Positions 53,529-61,547 of a stretch of 61,547 nt of DNA are shown in pieces. Both the position numbers and the translations under genes were made by a program. Source of the DNA: an uncultured Clostridia bacterium (GTDB lineage Bacteria; Bacillota; Clostridia; TANB77; CAG-465); the NCBI GenBank assembly GCA_947627255.1, contig CANQVI010000004.1, forward strand, positions 1 through 61,547, in the 5' to 3' direction. Positions within the stretch are counted from its first letter, which is position 1; the number at the start of each line of letters is the position of its first letter. The notes beneath the pieces are model-generated. The model searched no databases. It was not told the origin of the DNA and worked only from the letters and a program-made list of their open reading frames with translations.

Positions 53529-53900
53529 CTATACTCCTTTCTTACCTGCGATTGCAACTGCTTTACCTTTTCTAGTTCTAGCATTTGTTTTTGTTCTTTG
53601 TCCACGAACAGGTAATTTTCTTTTATGTCTTTGTCCTCTGTAGCAATTAATTTCCATTAATCTTTTAATGTTTAAAGCTACTTCTTTACGAAGGTCACCT
53701 TCAACAACATAATCTCTTTCGATTATTTCTCTTATTTTAGCTTCTTCTTCTTCTGTAAAATCTTTTACTCTTTTAGTAGTTTCAATACCAGCTTCTGCTA
53801 GTATTTTTCTAGCAGCAGGACGTCCAATTCCATAAATTGCTGTTAATCCTATTTCTGCTACTTTATTTTTTGGTAAATCTACTCCAGCTATACGTGCCAT
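53529..53900 (-). CDS. rpsM: 30S ribosomal protein S13
   Basis: 123 residues. [25 protein letters not shown] at the start and [17 protein letters not shown] at the end are typical; the basic tail contacts tRNA. 17 bases after rpmJ. Confidence 0.98.
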   Translation of the reverse strand: MARIAGVDLPKNKVAEIGLTAIYGIGRPAARKILAEAGIETTKRVKDFTEEEEAKIREIIERDYVVEGDLRKEVALNIKRLMEINCYRGQRHKRKLPVRGQRTKTNARTRKGKAVAIAGKKGV

Positions 53901-53917
53901 TTACTATACCCCCCAAA

Positions 53918-54031
53918 TTAACCTTGTCTTTGTTTGTGCTTTGGATTTTCACAGATTACACGAACTACTCCGTTTCTTCTGATTACCTTGCACTTTTCAC
54001 AAATTTTCTTTACAGATGGTCTTACTTTCAT
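53918..54031 (-). CDS. rpmJ: 50S ribosomal protein L36
   Basis: 37 residues, [19 protein letters not shown] at the N-terminus and [11 protein letters not shown] at the end. The three Cys and one His of the zinc site (C11, C14, C27, H32) are present, so it is the C+ form. AGGAGGA ribosome site. Separated from infA by an unusually long gap of about 148 bases. Confidence 0.97.
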   Translation of the reverse strand: MKVRPSVKKICEKCKVIRRNGVVRVICENPKHKQRQG

Positions 54032-54051
54032 TTTAAAATCCTCCTTAAAAG

Positions 54052-54074
54052 TTTTGTTAATTAATTAACAAAAG
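54052..54074. repeat. 22-base perfect palindrome upstream of rpmJ
   Basis: TTTTGTTAATT / AATTAACAAAA, a perfect 22-base dyad six bases upstream of the rpmJ ribosome site. It could be an operator or RNA hairpin controlling the rpmJ-rplQ operon. No assignment. Confidence 0.6.
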
Positions 54075-54103
54075 TAAGTTAAATATATAATAAATAAACT
54101 CTT

Positions 54104-54135
54104 TAAAATAAAAGGATTTTAGGCTTATCCTTTTA
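54104..54135 (-). terminator. Weak terminator-like hairpin after infA
   Basis: Eight-base stem AAAAGGAT / ATCCTTTT followed by ATTTTAAA on the minus strand. May partly separate infA from rpmJ. Confidence 0.45.
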
Positions 54136-54179
54136 CAGCCGCTTCAAAGAATCTATTTATAACAAATTAAAATAATAGG

Positions 54180-54401
54180 TTATTTACTTTTTCTCCAAGT
54201 AATTCTGCCTTTGTTTAAATCGTATGTTGATAATTCTATTCTAACTTCATCACCAGGTAAAATTTTTATATAATGCATTCTTAATTTACCAGATATATGT
54301 GCTAAAACTTCATGTCCATTTTGTAGTCTTACTTTAAAAGTTGCATTTGGTAATGCGTCAACTACAACACCTTCAACTTCTATAACGTCATCTTTTGGCA
54401 T
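54180..54401 (-). CDS. infA: Translation initiation factor IF-1
   Basis: 73 residues, a single OB fold. [19 protein letters not shown], then [17 protein letters not shown] and [11 protein letters not shown] are typical. Own SigA promoter at 54459-54487, separated from map by a terminator. Confidence 0.98.
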   Translation of the reverse strand: MPKDDVIEVEGVVVDALPNATFKVRLQNGHEVLAHISGKLRMHYIKILPGDEVRIELSTYDLNKGRITWRKSK

Positions 54402-54458
54402 TTTACTACCTCCCTATTATCGTCTTTTGCCCTCATTAGAGCAAAATATAACACATAT

Positions 54459-54487
54459 ATTATAGCTTAAATTCTAAATATTGTCAA
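54459..54487 (-). promoter_or_regulatory. SigA promoter of infA
   Basis: Minus strand TTGACA (54482-54487), 17-base spacer, TATAAT (54459-54464). Confidence 0.92.
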
Positions 54488-54521
54488 CTATTTTGTTACT
54501 TTTTTTGAATATTTAAATAAA

Positions 54522-54549
54522 AATAAAAAAGTAACCTTATTGGTTACTC
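54522..54549 (-). terminator. Intrinsic terminator of map
   Basis: Seven-base stem AGTAACC / GGTTACT with TTTTTTATTTTTATTT on the minus strand. Separates adk-map from infA. Confidence 0.8.
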
Positions 54550-54559
54550 TTATTAATTT

Positions 54560-55327
54560 TTATATAGTTAATATTTCTGGTCCTTTATCTGTAATTAAAA
54601 CAGTATTTTCATAATGAGCAGCTAAACTACCATCTTCTGTAATTATAGTCCAGCCATCATCTAGTTCTAATATATCTGGTTTTCCTTGAATTACCATAGG
54701 TTCTATTGCAAGTGTCATACCAGCTTCAATTCTAACACCTCTTCCAGCTTTACCATAGTTAGGAATTCCTGGATCTTCGTGCATTTGTCTTCCTATTCCA
54801 TGACCTTGAAATTCTCTTACAACACTATATCCTTGAGATGCTACATACTCGCCAATAGCATGAGATATATCACCTATTCTATTTCCAACTTTTGCATACT
54901 TTAGTCCCTCATAAAATGCTTGTTTTGTAACATCAACTAGTCTTTGTGCCTCTTTAGATGCTTTTCCAACTATAAAAGTTCTTGCTGCATCACCATTGAA
55001 GCCATTTTTTAATGCAACTGTATCTACACTAACAACGTCTCCTTCTTGTATAACTCTGTGTTTAGATGGAACTCCATGTATTACTTCATCATTTATTGAA
55101 ACACAAATTGATGCAGGAAATGGAGGCACACCTTTTACACCTATGTCATAACCTTTTTCAGCAGGTATTGCACCTAAACTTCTCATTTTATTTTCGGCTA
55201 TTTGGTCTAATTCTAAAGTTGTCATTCCTGGTTTTATTTTCTTTTCAATTTCTTCATATACTAATGCTACTACGTGGCATGCTTCTTTCATTAATTCTAT
55301 TTCTTTTTTATTTTTAATTGTTATCAT
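54560..55327 (-). CDS. map: Methionine aminopeptidase, type I
   Basis: 255 residues. Removes N-terminal Met. Metal ligands visible in VSVDTVALKNGFNGDAARTF (Asp pair), GHGIGRQMHEDPGIPN (His) and IEPMV (Glu), TEDGSLAAHYENT (Glu). 17 bases after adk. Confidence 0.97.
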   Translation of the reverse strand: MITIKNKKEIELMKEACHVVALVYEEIEKKIKPGMTTLELDQIAENKMRSLGAIPAEKGYDIGVKGVPPFPASICVSINDEVIHGVPSKHRVIQEGDVVSVDTVALKNGFNGDAARTFIVGKASKEAQRLVDVTKQAFYEGLKYAKVGNRIGDISHAIGEYVASQGYSVVREFQGHGIGRQMHEDPGIPNYGKAGRGVRIEAGMTLAIEPMVIQGKPDILELDDGWTIITEDGSLAAHYENTVLITDKGPEILTI

Positions 55328-55344
55328 TTTTTCACTCTTTCTAA

Positions 55345-55962
55345 TTAAACTTTTGCATCTTCAATAACATTTTCAGGATTAGCAGATGCATCTACTGTCA
55401 TAAGTAATCCTTTTTCTCTATAATAATCTAATATAGCTTTAGCATTTTCTCTATATGTATTAATTCTTTTAGTTAAAGTTTCTTTAGTATCATCAGTTCT
55501 TACACTTAGATGTCCTCCACATTTATCGCAAACATCTTCTACTTTTGGTGGAAAATCTATTCCATACATTTCTCCACATTTTTCACATTTTTTTCTTTCA
55601 AGTATTCTCTTAAAAGCTAATTCGTCTGGAACAACTAATTCCATAACTTTAGTTATTTTTCTGTTTAATTTTGCTAAAACTTCATCTAATAGTTCAGCTT
55701 GTTTATATGTTCTTGGATATCCATCAAGAACAAAACCTTTTTTGCAATCATCTTTTTTTAGTCTTTCTTCTAGTAAGTTTGTTATTATCTCATCAGATAT
55801 AAGCTCACCTTTTTCTAATTTCTTTCTAATTTCTTCATTTTCTTTTGCAACATTTCTTAGCATATCTCCTGTTGCAATATGTGGAATATTTAAAGCTTTG
55901 GCAAGTATTTCAGATCTTGTTCCCTTTCCAGTAGCTGGTCCACCAGTTAAAATATAAATCAT
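55345..55962 (-). CDS. adk: Adenylate kinase, zinc-lid type
   Basis: 205 residues, slightly short of the usual 214-217. P-loop reads GGPATGKGT, with Ala in place of the more common second Gly. NMP-binding IATGDMLR, LDGYPRTYKQAELL, and the LID zinc site CEKCGE...CDKCGG (four Cys). Normal place upstream of map, but secY, the usual upstream neighbour, is absent; a Sua5-type gene lies there instead. Confidence 0.96.
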   Translation of the reverse strand: MIYILTGGPATGKGTRSEILAKALNIPHIATGDMLRNVAKENEEIRKKLEKGELISDEIITNLLEERLKKDDCKKGFVLDGYPRTYKQAELLDEVLAKLNRKITKVMELVVPDELAFKRILERKKCEKCGEMYGIDFPPKVEDVCDKCGGHLSVRTDDTKETLTKRINTYRENAKAILDYYREKGLLMTVDASANPENVIEDAKV

Positions 55963-56041
55963 TCTATCTCACTCCCATTTCACGACATATATATTATTGC
56001 ACAAAATAATTTAAAAGTAAAGGTAAGATTTACATTTTTTA

Positions 56042-57091
56042 TTATAATATATTATATTCACATGCTCTAATTAATCTATTCATTATAGCTGTTCCTATCA
56101 GCTTTTTTTCAACACCTTCAACAATACACAAATCTATGTCTAAATTGTCTATATTTCTTAGTAATGAGAAAATGTTTTTAGATATACCCATTAGATTATT
56201 TTTCTTAGCTATAGTTATGCACTTTATCCCCATTTTCTGATACTCATTTTCATGTTCTTCAAAGCATATTATTCCAACTTTTTTGTTTGTATTTTCAGAT
56301 ATATATTCTTTTACTTTATTTATCATTATTGAATCATCACTATTATATTCTAATAGTATTGTCTTAGTCTTTGGTGCATAGTGTCTATGTTTCATTCCAG
56401 GAGACTCTACTTTTTCTCCTTCTTTTACATCTTTAAAAATATGCTCATCAAGTTTTGCATTTATACCAAGATTTAAAATATCTTCTATAGATATTTTACC
56501 TGGTCTTAATATTCTTACTGTATTATCTTCTTCAACCTTTAATACTGTTGATTCAATTCCAATGTTTGTACTTCCACCATCAACAAATATATCTACTTTA
56601 TCTTTTAACTCATCATATACATCTTCTAGTTTTGTGCCACTTGGTCTTCCTGATACATTTGCACTTGGTGCTGCAATAGGAACACCGGCACTTTCTATAA
56701 TACTTAATGCAATATCATTGTCTGGCATTCTAATTCCAACTGTTTTAAGTCCTGCTGTAACATTTTTAGGTAATATATCTTTGCTCTTTAAAATTATAGT
56801 CATAGGTCCAGGCCAAAAATTTTCAATGAGCTTTTTTTCAATGTCATTTACATCTTCGGCAATGCTATTTAACATTTTTATATTACTTATATGAACAATT
56901 AACGGATTATCTTGTGGTCTACCTTTTGCTATAAATATTTTATCTACAGCCTCTTTATTAGTAGCATCAGCACCAATTCCATATACTGTTTCAGTAGGAA
57001 ATACAACTACTTTTCCCATTTTTATATTCTGAGCTACATTATCCAATTCTTCTTTTTTTATGTTTTCTTTAAAATTATAAATTACACTCAT
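56042..57091 (-). CDS. L-threonylcarbamoyladenylate synthase, Sua5 type
   Basis: 349 residues. Makes threonylcarbamoyl-AMP for t6A37 in tRNA. The YrdC domain (about 10-200) has FPTETVYGIGADATN, KGRPQDNPLIVHI and APSANVSGRPSGT. A C-terminal Sua5 extension (about 235-349) is present. It is preceded by an AGGAG-type ribosome site and lies 79 bases before adk. Confidence 0.94.
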   Translation of the reverse strand: MSVIYNFKENIKKEELDNVAQNIKMGKVVVFPTETVYGIGADATNKEAVDKIFIAKGRPQDNPLIVHISNIKMLNSIAEDVNDIEKKLIENFWPGPMTIILKSKDILPKNVTAGLKTVGIRMPDNDIALSIIESAGVPIAAPSANVSGRPSGTKLEDVYDELKDKVDIFVDGGSTNIGIESTVLKVEEDNTVRILRPGKISIEDILNLGINAKLDEHIFKDVKEGEKVESPGMKHRHYAPKTKTILLEYNSDDSIMINKVKEYISENTNKKVGIICFEEHENEYQKMGIKCITIAKKNNLMGISKNIFSLLRNIDNLDIDLCIVEGVEKKLIGTAIMNRLIRACEYNIL

Positions 57092-57127
57092 TTTCCTATT
57101 CTCCTATAAATATTATAGCACTAAAGT

Positions 57128-57163
57128 CAAATAAGCTCAGAAAGTTATTACTTTCTGAGCTTA
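57128..57163 (-). terminator. Strong hairpin downstream of the mini-LPVTG gene
   Basis: Fourteen-base perfect stem TAAGCTCAGAAAGT / ACTTTCTGAGCTTA with four-base loop. The T tail is poor (TTTGACTTT), so it may be a terminator or a processing or stability hairpin. Confidence 0.6.
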
Positions 57164-57193
57164 GAATAAAACATTTTAAAACATTCTATTGTT

Positions 57194-57373
57194 TTATTTT
57201 TCCTCGTCGATGAAATCATCATCTTTAAAATCTTTCAAATCGTCATTTTTATTTTCTCTTAGTGTACAAAATATGACGTAACCTATGACAAACACAACTG
57301 TCACAGCTAAAATAATTAATCCATTTGTACTGAATAAGCCACCTGTTACAGGCAAAGTTAAGTTATTTTCCAT
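57194..57373 (-). CDS. 59-residue protein consisting almost only of an LPVTG sorting signal
   Basis: ATG at 57373 with an AGGAGAGG ribosome site. The N-terminus is MENNLTLPVTGG, so the sortase motif (residues 7-11) lies only six residues in. A hydrophobic segment follows (about 19-36), then Cys, LREN and an Asp/Lys-rich tail with a run of acids. The motif plus hydrophobic helix closely parallels the C-terminus of the SpaA protein at the right edge (LP-TGG, then S-N, then LAV, then GY at the same spacing). No signal peptide precedes the motif. Either a relic of a larger gene or a stand-alone mini-protein. Confidence 0.7.
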   Translation of the reverse strand: MENNLTLPVTGGLFSTNGLIILAVTVVFVIGYVIFCTLRENKNDDLKDFKDDDFIDEEK

Positions 57374-58419
57374 TGTCTACCTCTCCTTATGGCTAAAATA
57401 TTATATTTTAGATATACATTCTTCAAGTATTAGATTTTTTTATTACTATATACTGTATCGTATGGTTATACTTGACTAAAAACTTATACTAAATATATTA
57501 AAAAGTTTTTTAGTATAACTTAGTATAGACTTTTATATATATAACATTCATCATGCCATAATAGTAATAAGTCTTATACTTTATATAAGCATACTACTTT
57601 AGAGATTAAGTTTAATCTCTATATAATAGTATTATTTACATGATCATATATCTTTACTATACAATACCTATAATATAAATTTTTGCTATATTAAAATATA
57701 GCTTTTTGTAGATTCTATTCAAACTATAATATTTAAATTATTGAGCTCTCACTAATAGAAATACAATTCTATCTTCATTTATAATATTTATCTCTTTTTT
57801 AAACTTATAATTCTTCAATTATCTACTTAAAATATCAACCTCTCTTCCTATACGAAATATTAATAGTTATAATATTTAAAACATATAAACACATATTTTT
57901 AATCAATTAAAAATTCTTTCCGTTCATTTTTTCCTCTTTAATTTAATTCATACTTTTTTTATACGTTTTTATTAAACTTATAATTACATACTTATCTTTT
58001 TAATACTATACCTCAAATTTTTTCCCACACCTTTTATTCCATTTCATACTAATGTGGAGTTATTACAATTATTTTTCTATAGTGTTGGGGGAACTATATA
58101 TGTTTAGTGTATAACCAATTCTATATTATAATATCAAAAATAATAATCACATTTTTATAAGTTGTGTTTCTATCTTAAATAATTATATTTCATATTTATA
58201 TAACCTCATAATTATCAATTATTAATATTTATTTGTTACTTGAATTCTAGCATATTATTTTTTATGATTCAACACTCTTTTAGTATAATTATGTAGTCTT
58301 TTGCTGCTGAATTTATTGTATTTTGTCATTTGTTACGCTAATGTATAATTTATGTAATATATGACTAGTTTTTTAAGATAAAAATGTTGTTTTTTGTTGA
58401 TATTTCAACATTTTAGCAT
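57374..58419. other. Long AT-rich non-coding gap
   Basis: About 1.05 kb between the mini-LPVTG gene and the terminator at 58420, with no ORF above a few dozen codons on either strand that I can support. It has several inverted repeats, including AGAGATTAA / TTAATCTCT (57601-57620), TTATACTAAA / TTTAGTATAA (57484-57519) and AAATGTTG / CAACATTT near 58382-58413. It may be an unusually long leader, a decayed gene or an unrecognised RNA. Confidence 0.6.
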
Positions 58420-58461
58420 AAAAAAAGTACTAATATTTTATTTAATATTAGTACTTTTTTA
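58420..58461 (-). terminator. Intrinsic terminator of the thioester-domain-like gene
   Basis: Seventeen-base perfect stem (58421-58437 with 58444-58460), the arms ending in six A or T, with a T tail on the minus strand. Confidence 0.93.
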
Positions 58462-58462
58462 C

Positions 58463-59899
58463 TTATTTTTTCAAGAAAGAATCCAAAGAATCAATGTTTA
58501 TGTCTAGACTTACTGAGTCGTCTTCTGATACAAGGTTTGCCTCATATCTGTTTTGATTTAGTAAATAATCTTTTGGCACATCATAAATTTCAATATAATA
58601 TTTGCCAAGTGGTAGTCTAAACTCATTTGATTTTGAATATCCATCAACGTCTTGTAAAAGTTTTTCTGCCTCATTATATAGCTTATATTTTACGCCATAT
58701 ACTTCGTTTCCTTCACCATCTTTAAAGTTTAATTTCAAATCTGCTACCTCAACATTATCATACATTGCTGTAACTGTTTTTGAAACTAGATCCTTTGGTG
58801 TTAGAACTGCATACCTCTTTTGCTTATCTCCTGCAGAATAAATTCTTGTATATAGTACTTCAGCATTAACTTCTACATTTAGTTGTGAGAAATATTTCTC
58901 GTTTCCAACAATTTTTACATAGAAAGGTTCACCAGTTTTTACATTAGATATTTCGTTTCCGTCTTTGTCTACTGTATACGCTTTACTTTCATCATAAAAG
59001 CTATTTACTTTAAAAGTAGTCGTATAGTTTAATAATTCTGGCGAATTCTTGTGAAATGTTTTCAAGTCATCATCTATTGTTGTTTTAGTATAAAAAGGTC
59101 CTATTAAAGTCTCATTTCCATTATCCACAATATCTACTTGATCAGTTACAAATGAAGAACTGGTATCATCTTCGTAGGTATCTTCAATAGCAAGTTGAAC
59201 TAATTGTTTAGCCTTTTTTATTACCCTATTTACCATATCTTCATATTGTTCTTCACTAGCATTAATCTTGTCTAATGAAAATGTTCCGTTAGAGATTCCT
59301 TCTATACCTTGTCTTGAAATCATTTCATAAACTGCAAGCTGTGTTGCCATATATGCTTCTTCTTCATTTTTTAGTCCCATCTCCTCATAGCTTACATATG
59401 GATACCCATTTAATAATATAGTCGTTACCTTTTCAGTTGTTAAATAATGAGTATATACTACTTCACCTTGTGGAATTGTGTCGTTATTATACGTTACAGA
59501 ATAAGCAACATTACCATCGATTTCAGTATAAGCAGTTTTTACATATATATTATTGATACTATCTGTCATATACCTTGTCAAATCTCCTGCAACTATAGTC
59601 GCTCTTTCTCCATCAGGTATCTCTACCTTACCACTTGAAGTAGCATTTGGGCTTGCATTATTATTTGGCTTATCCATTTCAAACTGTTTAATTAAGCATA
59701 CTACTGTTACTCCTAGACAAAGGATAATAATTAATGACACGAGTATTCTTTTTTTTCTTGTTATAGACATTTCCTTTCTATTTGCTTCTGATAATTGTTT
59801 TTCTTCCTCCATCTTCTTTAAAGCGGCATCAGTAAAAGCAAATCTCATAAAGCGCTCCTTCAATCGTCCAATAGTTTCTTTAACTTTATTGGATTTCAT
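58463..59899 (-). CDS. Membrane-anchored thioester-domain-like surface protein with Ser replacing Cys
   Basis: 478 residues. A Lys/Arg-rich cytoplasmic N-terminus (about 50 residues) is followed by a single membrane segment (about 52-70), so the rest faces outside. Residues about 105-245 look like a thioester domain (TED): VAYSVTYNND, then ILLNGYPYVSYEEMGL and MATQLAVYEM. The Gln expected in the thioester is there (Q187). The place of the cysteine (usually AYC) holds Ser134, and no Cys exists outside the membrane segment. A SpaA/Cna-B-like domain lies near 395-470. No LPxTG motif. Family assignment by pattern. Confidence 0.7.
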   Translation of the reverse strand: MKSNKVKETIGRLKERFMRFAFTDAALKKMEEEKQLSEANRKEMSITRKKRILVSLIIILCLGVTVVCLIKQFEMDKPNNNASPNATSSGKVEIPDGERATIVAGDLTRYMTDSINNIYVKTAYTEIDGNVAYSVTYNNDTIPQGEVVYTHYLTTEKVTTILLNGYPYVSYEEMGLKNEEEAYMATQLAVYEMISRQGIEGISNGTFSLDKINASEEQYEDMVNRVIKKAKQLVQLAIEDTYEDDTSSSFVTDQVDIVDNGNETLIGPFYTKTTIDDDLKTFHKNSPELLNYTTTFKVNSFYDESKAYTVDKDGNEISNVKTGEPFYVKIVGNEKYFSQLNVEVNAEVLYTRIYSAGDKQKRYAVLTPKDLVSKTVTAMYDNVEVADLKLNFKDGEGNEVYGVKYKLYNEAEKLLQDVDGYSKSNEFRLPLGKYYIEIYDVPKDYLLNQNRYEANLVSEDDSVSLDINIDSLDSFLKK

Positions 59900-59935
59900 A
59901 TTAATTCCTCCTTTTCAATATTTTAATACAAAAAT

Positions 59936-59964
59936 ATTATATCACAAAGCTTTTTAAATTGCAA
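59936..59964 (-). promoter_or_regulatory. SigA promoter of the thioester-domain-like gene
   Basis: Minus strand TTGCAA (59959-59964), 17-base spacer, TATAAT (59936-59941). Confidence 0.75.
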
Positions 59965-59974
59965 TGATTTACAT

Positions 59975-60003
59975 AAAAAAGATAGCCTTTCGGCTATCTT
60001 TTT
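59975..60003 (-). terminator. Intrinsic terminator of the SpaA-repeat gene
   Basis: Stem AAAAAAGATAGCC / GGCTATCTTTTT with loop TTTC and T run on the minus strand. Confidence 0.93.
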
Positions 60004-60016
60004 ATATTATTAGTTA

Positions 60017-61547
60017 TTAGTCTTCTTTTTTAGCTTCTAGTAGTCTCATGCATCCATATCCTAAGATACTTATTAATGCTACTGCTAGTACTATTATCAT
60101 GTTATCGCTTACCATTCCACCAGTTTTTGGTAATGAATCTTTTTGGTTGTATACTATTGCTTCAATTAAGTCATCGTTATCTACAATGCTAAATTCATGT
60201 TCAGTAGTATCCATTATATATCCAACTGGAGCTTCAATTTCTTTGAAGTAATATTTACCATAAGGTAATTTACTAGATTCAGCTATACCATTTTCATCTG
60301 TTACTATTTCTTCAATAACTTCTTTGCTTTCATTTAAGATTGCAAATTTTACACCAGCTATTGGAGTTTTAGTTCCATCTTCTAATTTAAGTATTTTTAA
60401 TTGTCCTTTATTGTAGTAGTTTACTACTCTTTCAATTACATTTTGTCCATCTTCTTCTATTGTGAATTTATGTAATGAACTATCTACAATTAATCCTTCT
60501 GGAGCTTCTAACTCTCTATAGTAATATGTTCCTTTTTCTAATTCTTCAGATTCAGCTCTACCAGTTTCATCTGTAGTCATATAGCATACATGTTTTTCGT
60601 CTAAATCTAAGATTTCGAATTTAACACCTGCAAGTGGGTTTTCACTTTCGTCTACTTTTATAATTACTAATTTACCATGTTTAATGTCGTTTACAACTGT
60701 TTTAGTTACAATTTGACCATTATCATTTAAAGTAAATTCGTGTTCTTCAGCATCCATGATTACATTTTCTGGAGCTTCAGTTTCTTTATAATAGTAAGTT
60801 CCTAATGGTAAATCTTTTGATTGAGCTTCACCATTTTCGTTTGTTACTATTGTGTCTACTACTTGTTTATTAGCATCTAATATATCGAATTTAACATTTG
60901 AAAGTTTAGAACCATTGCTATCATATTTAACAATTTTTAATTTACCATGTGCTAAGTGGTTAACTACAGTAACAGCTTTTATTTCACCTTTATTAGTGAT
61001 TTCAAATGGATATTCAGTTCCATCTAATATATATCCTTTTGGAGCTTCTATCTCTTTGTAGTAATAGCTTCCTGGCTCTAATTCTTGAGATACAGCTATA
61101 CCTTGAGAATTTGTAGTTACTGTTTCTATAACTTGTTTATCTGAGCTTAAGATGTTGAATTTAACATTTGCTATTGGTTTATTGTCATCTCCAACTTTAG
61201 TAATTTTTAAAGAACCTTTAATTTTTTCATTAACGATATCTTTTCTAATTACTTGGTTATTTTCAGTAATGCTAAATTCATGTTTTTGTGTATCCATTAT
61301 AACATTTTCTGGAGCTTTTGTTTCTTGATAGTAATATTTACCATATGGTATATTTGCAAGACCAGCTCTACCTAAATTGTTAGTTGTTAATGTTGATACA
61401 ACATTTCCATTTTCATCTGTAATTTCAAATTCTACACCTTCAATTGGTGTTTTCTCGTCATCTGTTTTTTCTATTAATAATGTACCTTTATATCTAATGT
61501 TAGTTACAGTTTTATAGAATGTTCTGTTTTCTGCATCAACTGTAAAT
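60017..61547 (-). CDS. SpaA-repeat LPKTG surface protein (5' end outside window)
   Basis: The open frame continues past the right edge, so only the last 510 codons are seen; the Met at 61297 is internal. Five tandem SpaA/Cna-B-type repeats of about 89 residues are present, each starting like GKLKIVK or GSLKITK and containing YYYKE(T/I)EAP. The Lys and Glu are those expected for intramolecular isopeptide bonds. The cell-wall sorting signal is SLPKTGG, then a hydrophobic helix and LLEAKKED. Likely an adhesin or pilin backbone. A class B sortase is at 46690; none is adjacent. Confidence 0.9.
   Translation of the reverse strand, partial: FTVDAENRTFYKTVTNIRYKGTLLIEKTDDEKTPIEGVEFEITDENGNVVSTLTTNNLGRAGLANIPYGKYYYQETKAPENVIMDTQKHEFSITENNQVIRKDIVNEKIKGSLKITKVGDDNKPIANVKFNILSSDKQVIETVTTNSQGIAVSQELEPGSYYYKEIEAPKGYILDGTEYPFEITNKGEIKAVTVVNHLAHGKLKIVKYDSNGSKLSNVKFDILDANKQVVDTIVTNENGEAQSKDLPLGTYYYKETEAPENVIMDAEEHEFTLNDNGQIVTKTVVNDIKHGKLVIIKVDESENPLAGVKFEILDLDEKHVCYMTTDETGRAESEELEKGTYYYRELEAPEGLIVDSSLHKFTIEEDGQNVIERVVNYYNKGQLKILKLEDGTKTPIAGVKFAILNESKEVIEEIVTDENGIAESSKLPYGKYYFKEIEAPVGYIMDTTEHEFSIVDNDDLIEAIVYNQKDSLPKTGGMVSDNMIIVLAVALISILGYGCMRLLEAKKED

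Noticed and set aside
58000..58100. Very short minus-strand frames in the gap before the mini-LPVTG gene
   Set aside because: A dozen codons at most, without ribosome sites or conserved context.
60017..61547. Tandem repeat read as CRISPR or satellite DNA
   Set aside because: The repeat is about 270 bases long, diverged at DNA level and in frame as SpaA domains; it is a protein repeat.
1..61547. CRISPR arrays, tRNA genes, insertion sequences, prophage or toxin-antitoxin genes
   Set aside because: None could be recognised anywhere in the window on either strand by eye.

Overview
The window comes from a low-GC, endospore-forming Firmicute of clostridial type. The strongest signs are gpr, spoIIP, the spoVAC-spoVAD-spoVAE set, a SipL-like DUF3794/LysM protein, yunB, spoIIM and spoIIAA-spoIIAB. 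The ctsR-mcsA-mcsB-clpC operon, veg, trmFO and mini-RNase III (mrnC) fit the same group. Species cannot be named from the sequence. Almost all genes lie on the minus strand, and many have textbook SigA promoters (TTGACA-17-TATAAT type) and strong intrinsic terminators.

Layout from left to right. Positions 1-260 look like the tandem-promoter leader of an rRNA operon that reads off the left edge. Next come a VanY-like peptidase, two small hypothetical genes and the CtsR heat-shock operon with a perfect CtsR operator. dnaG-rpoD, a polytopic membrane protein and a sugar nucleotidyltransferase follow. Positions 13.3-17 kb hold two proteins sharing a WK-rich motif (one a 53-residue gene with a GTG start), a rhodanese, a bactofilin-like exported protein and gpr. 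holA, trmFO, topA, spoIIP and a DivIVA-like gene come next. The plus strand carries the spoVA operon and a pair of small coat-like proteins behind a forespore-type promoter. Then come mrnC, groES-groEL, scpA, deoD, recA-recX (LexA box) and an HD plus degenerate EAL protein. rplM-rpsI follow behind a leader that resembles the L13 leader. A metabolic and sporulation stretch covers a GltD-like oxidoreductase, a HAD phosphatase, sipL-yunB, veg, a CtpA-type protease, rpsU, two pseudouridine synthases, hslO and spoIIAA-spoIIAB without sigF. A class B sortase, xerD, spoIIM, rnhA and tmcAL lead to the distal ribosomal operon (infA, rpmJ, rpsM, rpsK, rpsD, rpoA, rplQ) with map, adk and a Sua5-type gene upstream. 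The right end is a cell-surface region: a 59-residue protein that is little more than an LPVTG sorting signal, a membrane-anchored thioester-domain-like protein whose expected cysteine is a serine, and a large SpaA-repeat LPKTG protein cut by the right edge.

The most interesting pattern is at three sporulation genes that follow other genes on the same strand. At gpr and spoIIM the Shine-Dalgarno lies in the 3' arm of an 11-12 bp perfect hairpin, and a SigG-like or SigE-like promoter sits inside the same hairpin. Read-through RNA would hide the ribosome site, while the sporulation transcript would start too late to contain the 5' arm. spoIIP has a weaker version. Other points of interest are the missing sigF, the mini-LPXTG gene, the Cys-to-Ser thioester-like domain and a large insertion in ribosomal protein L17.
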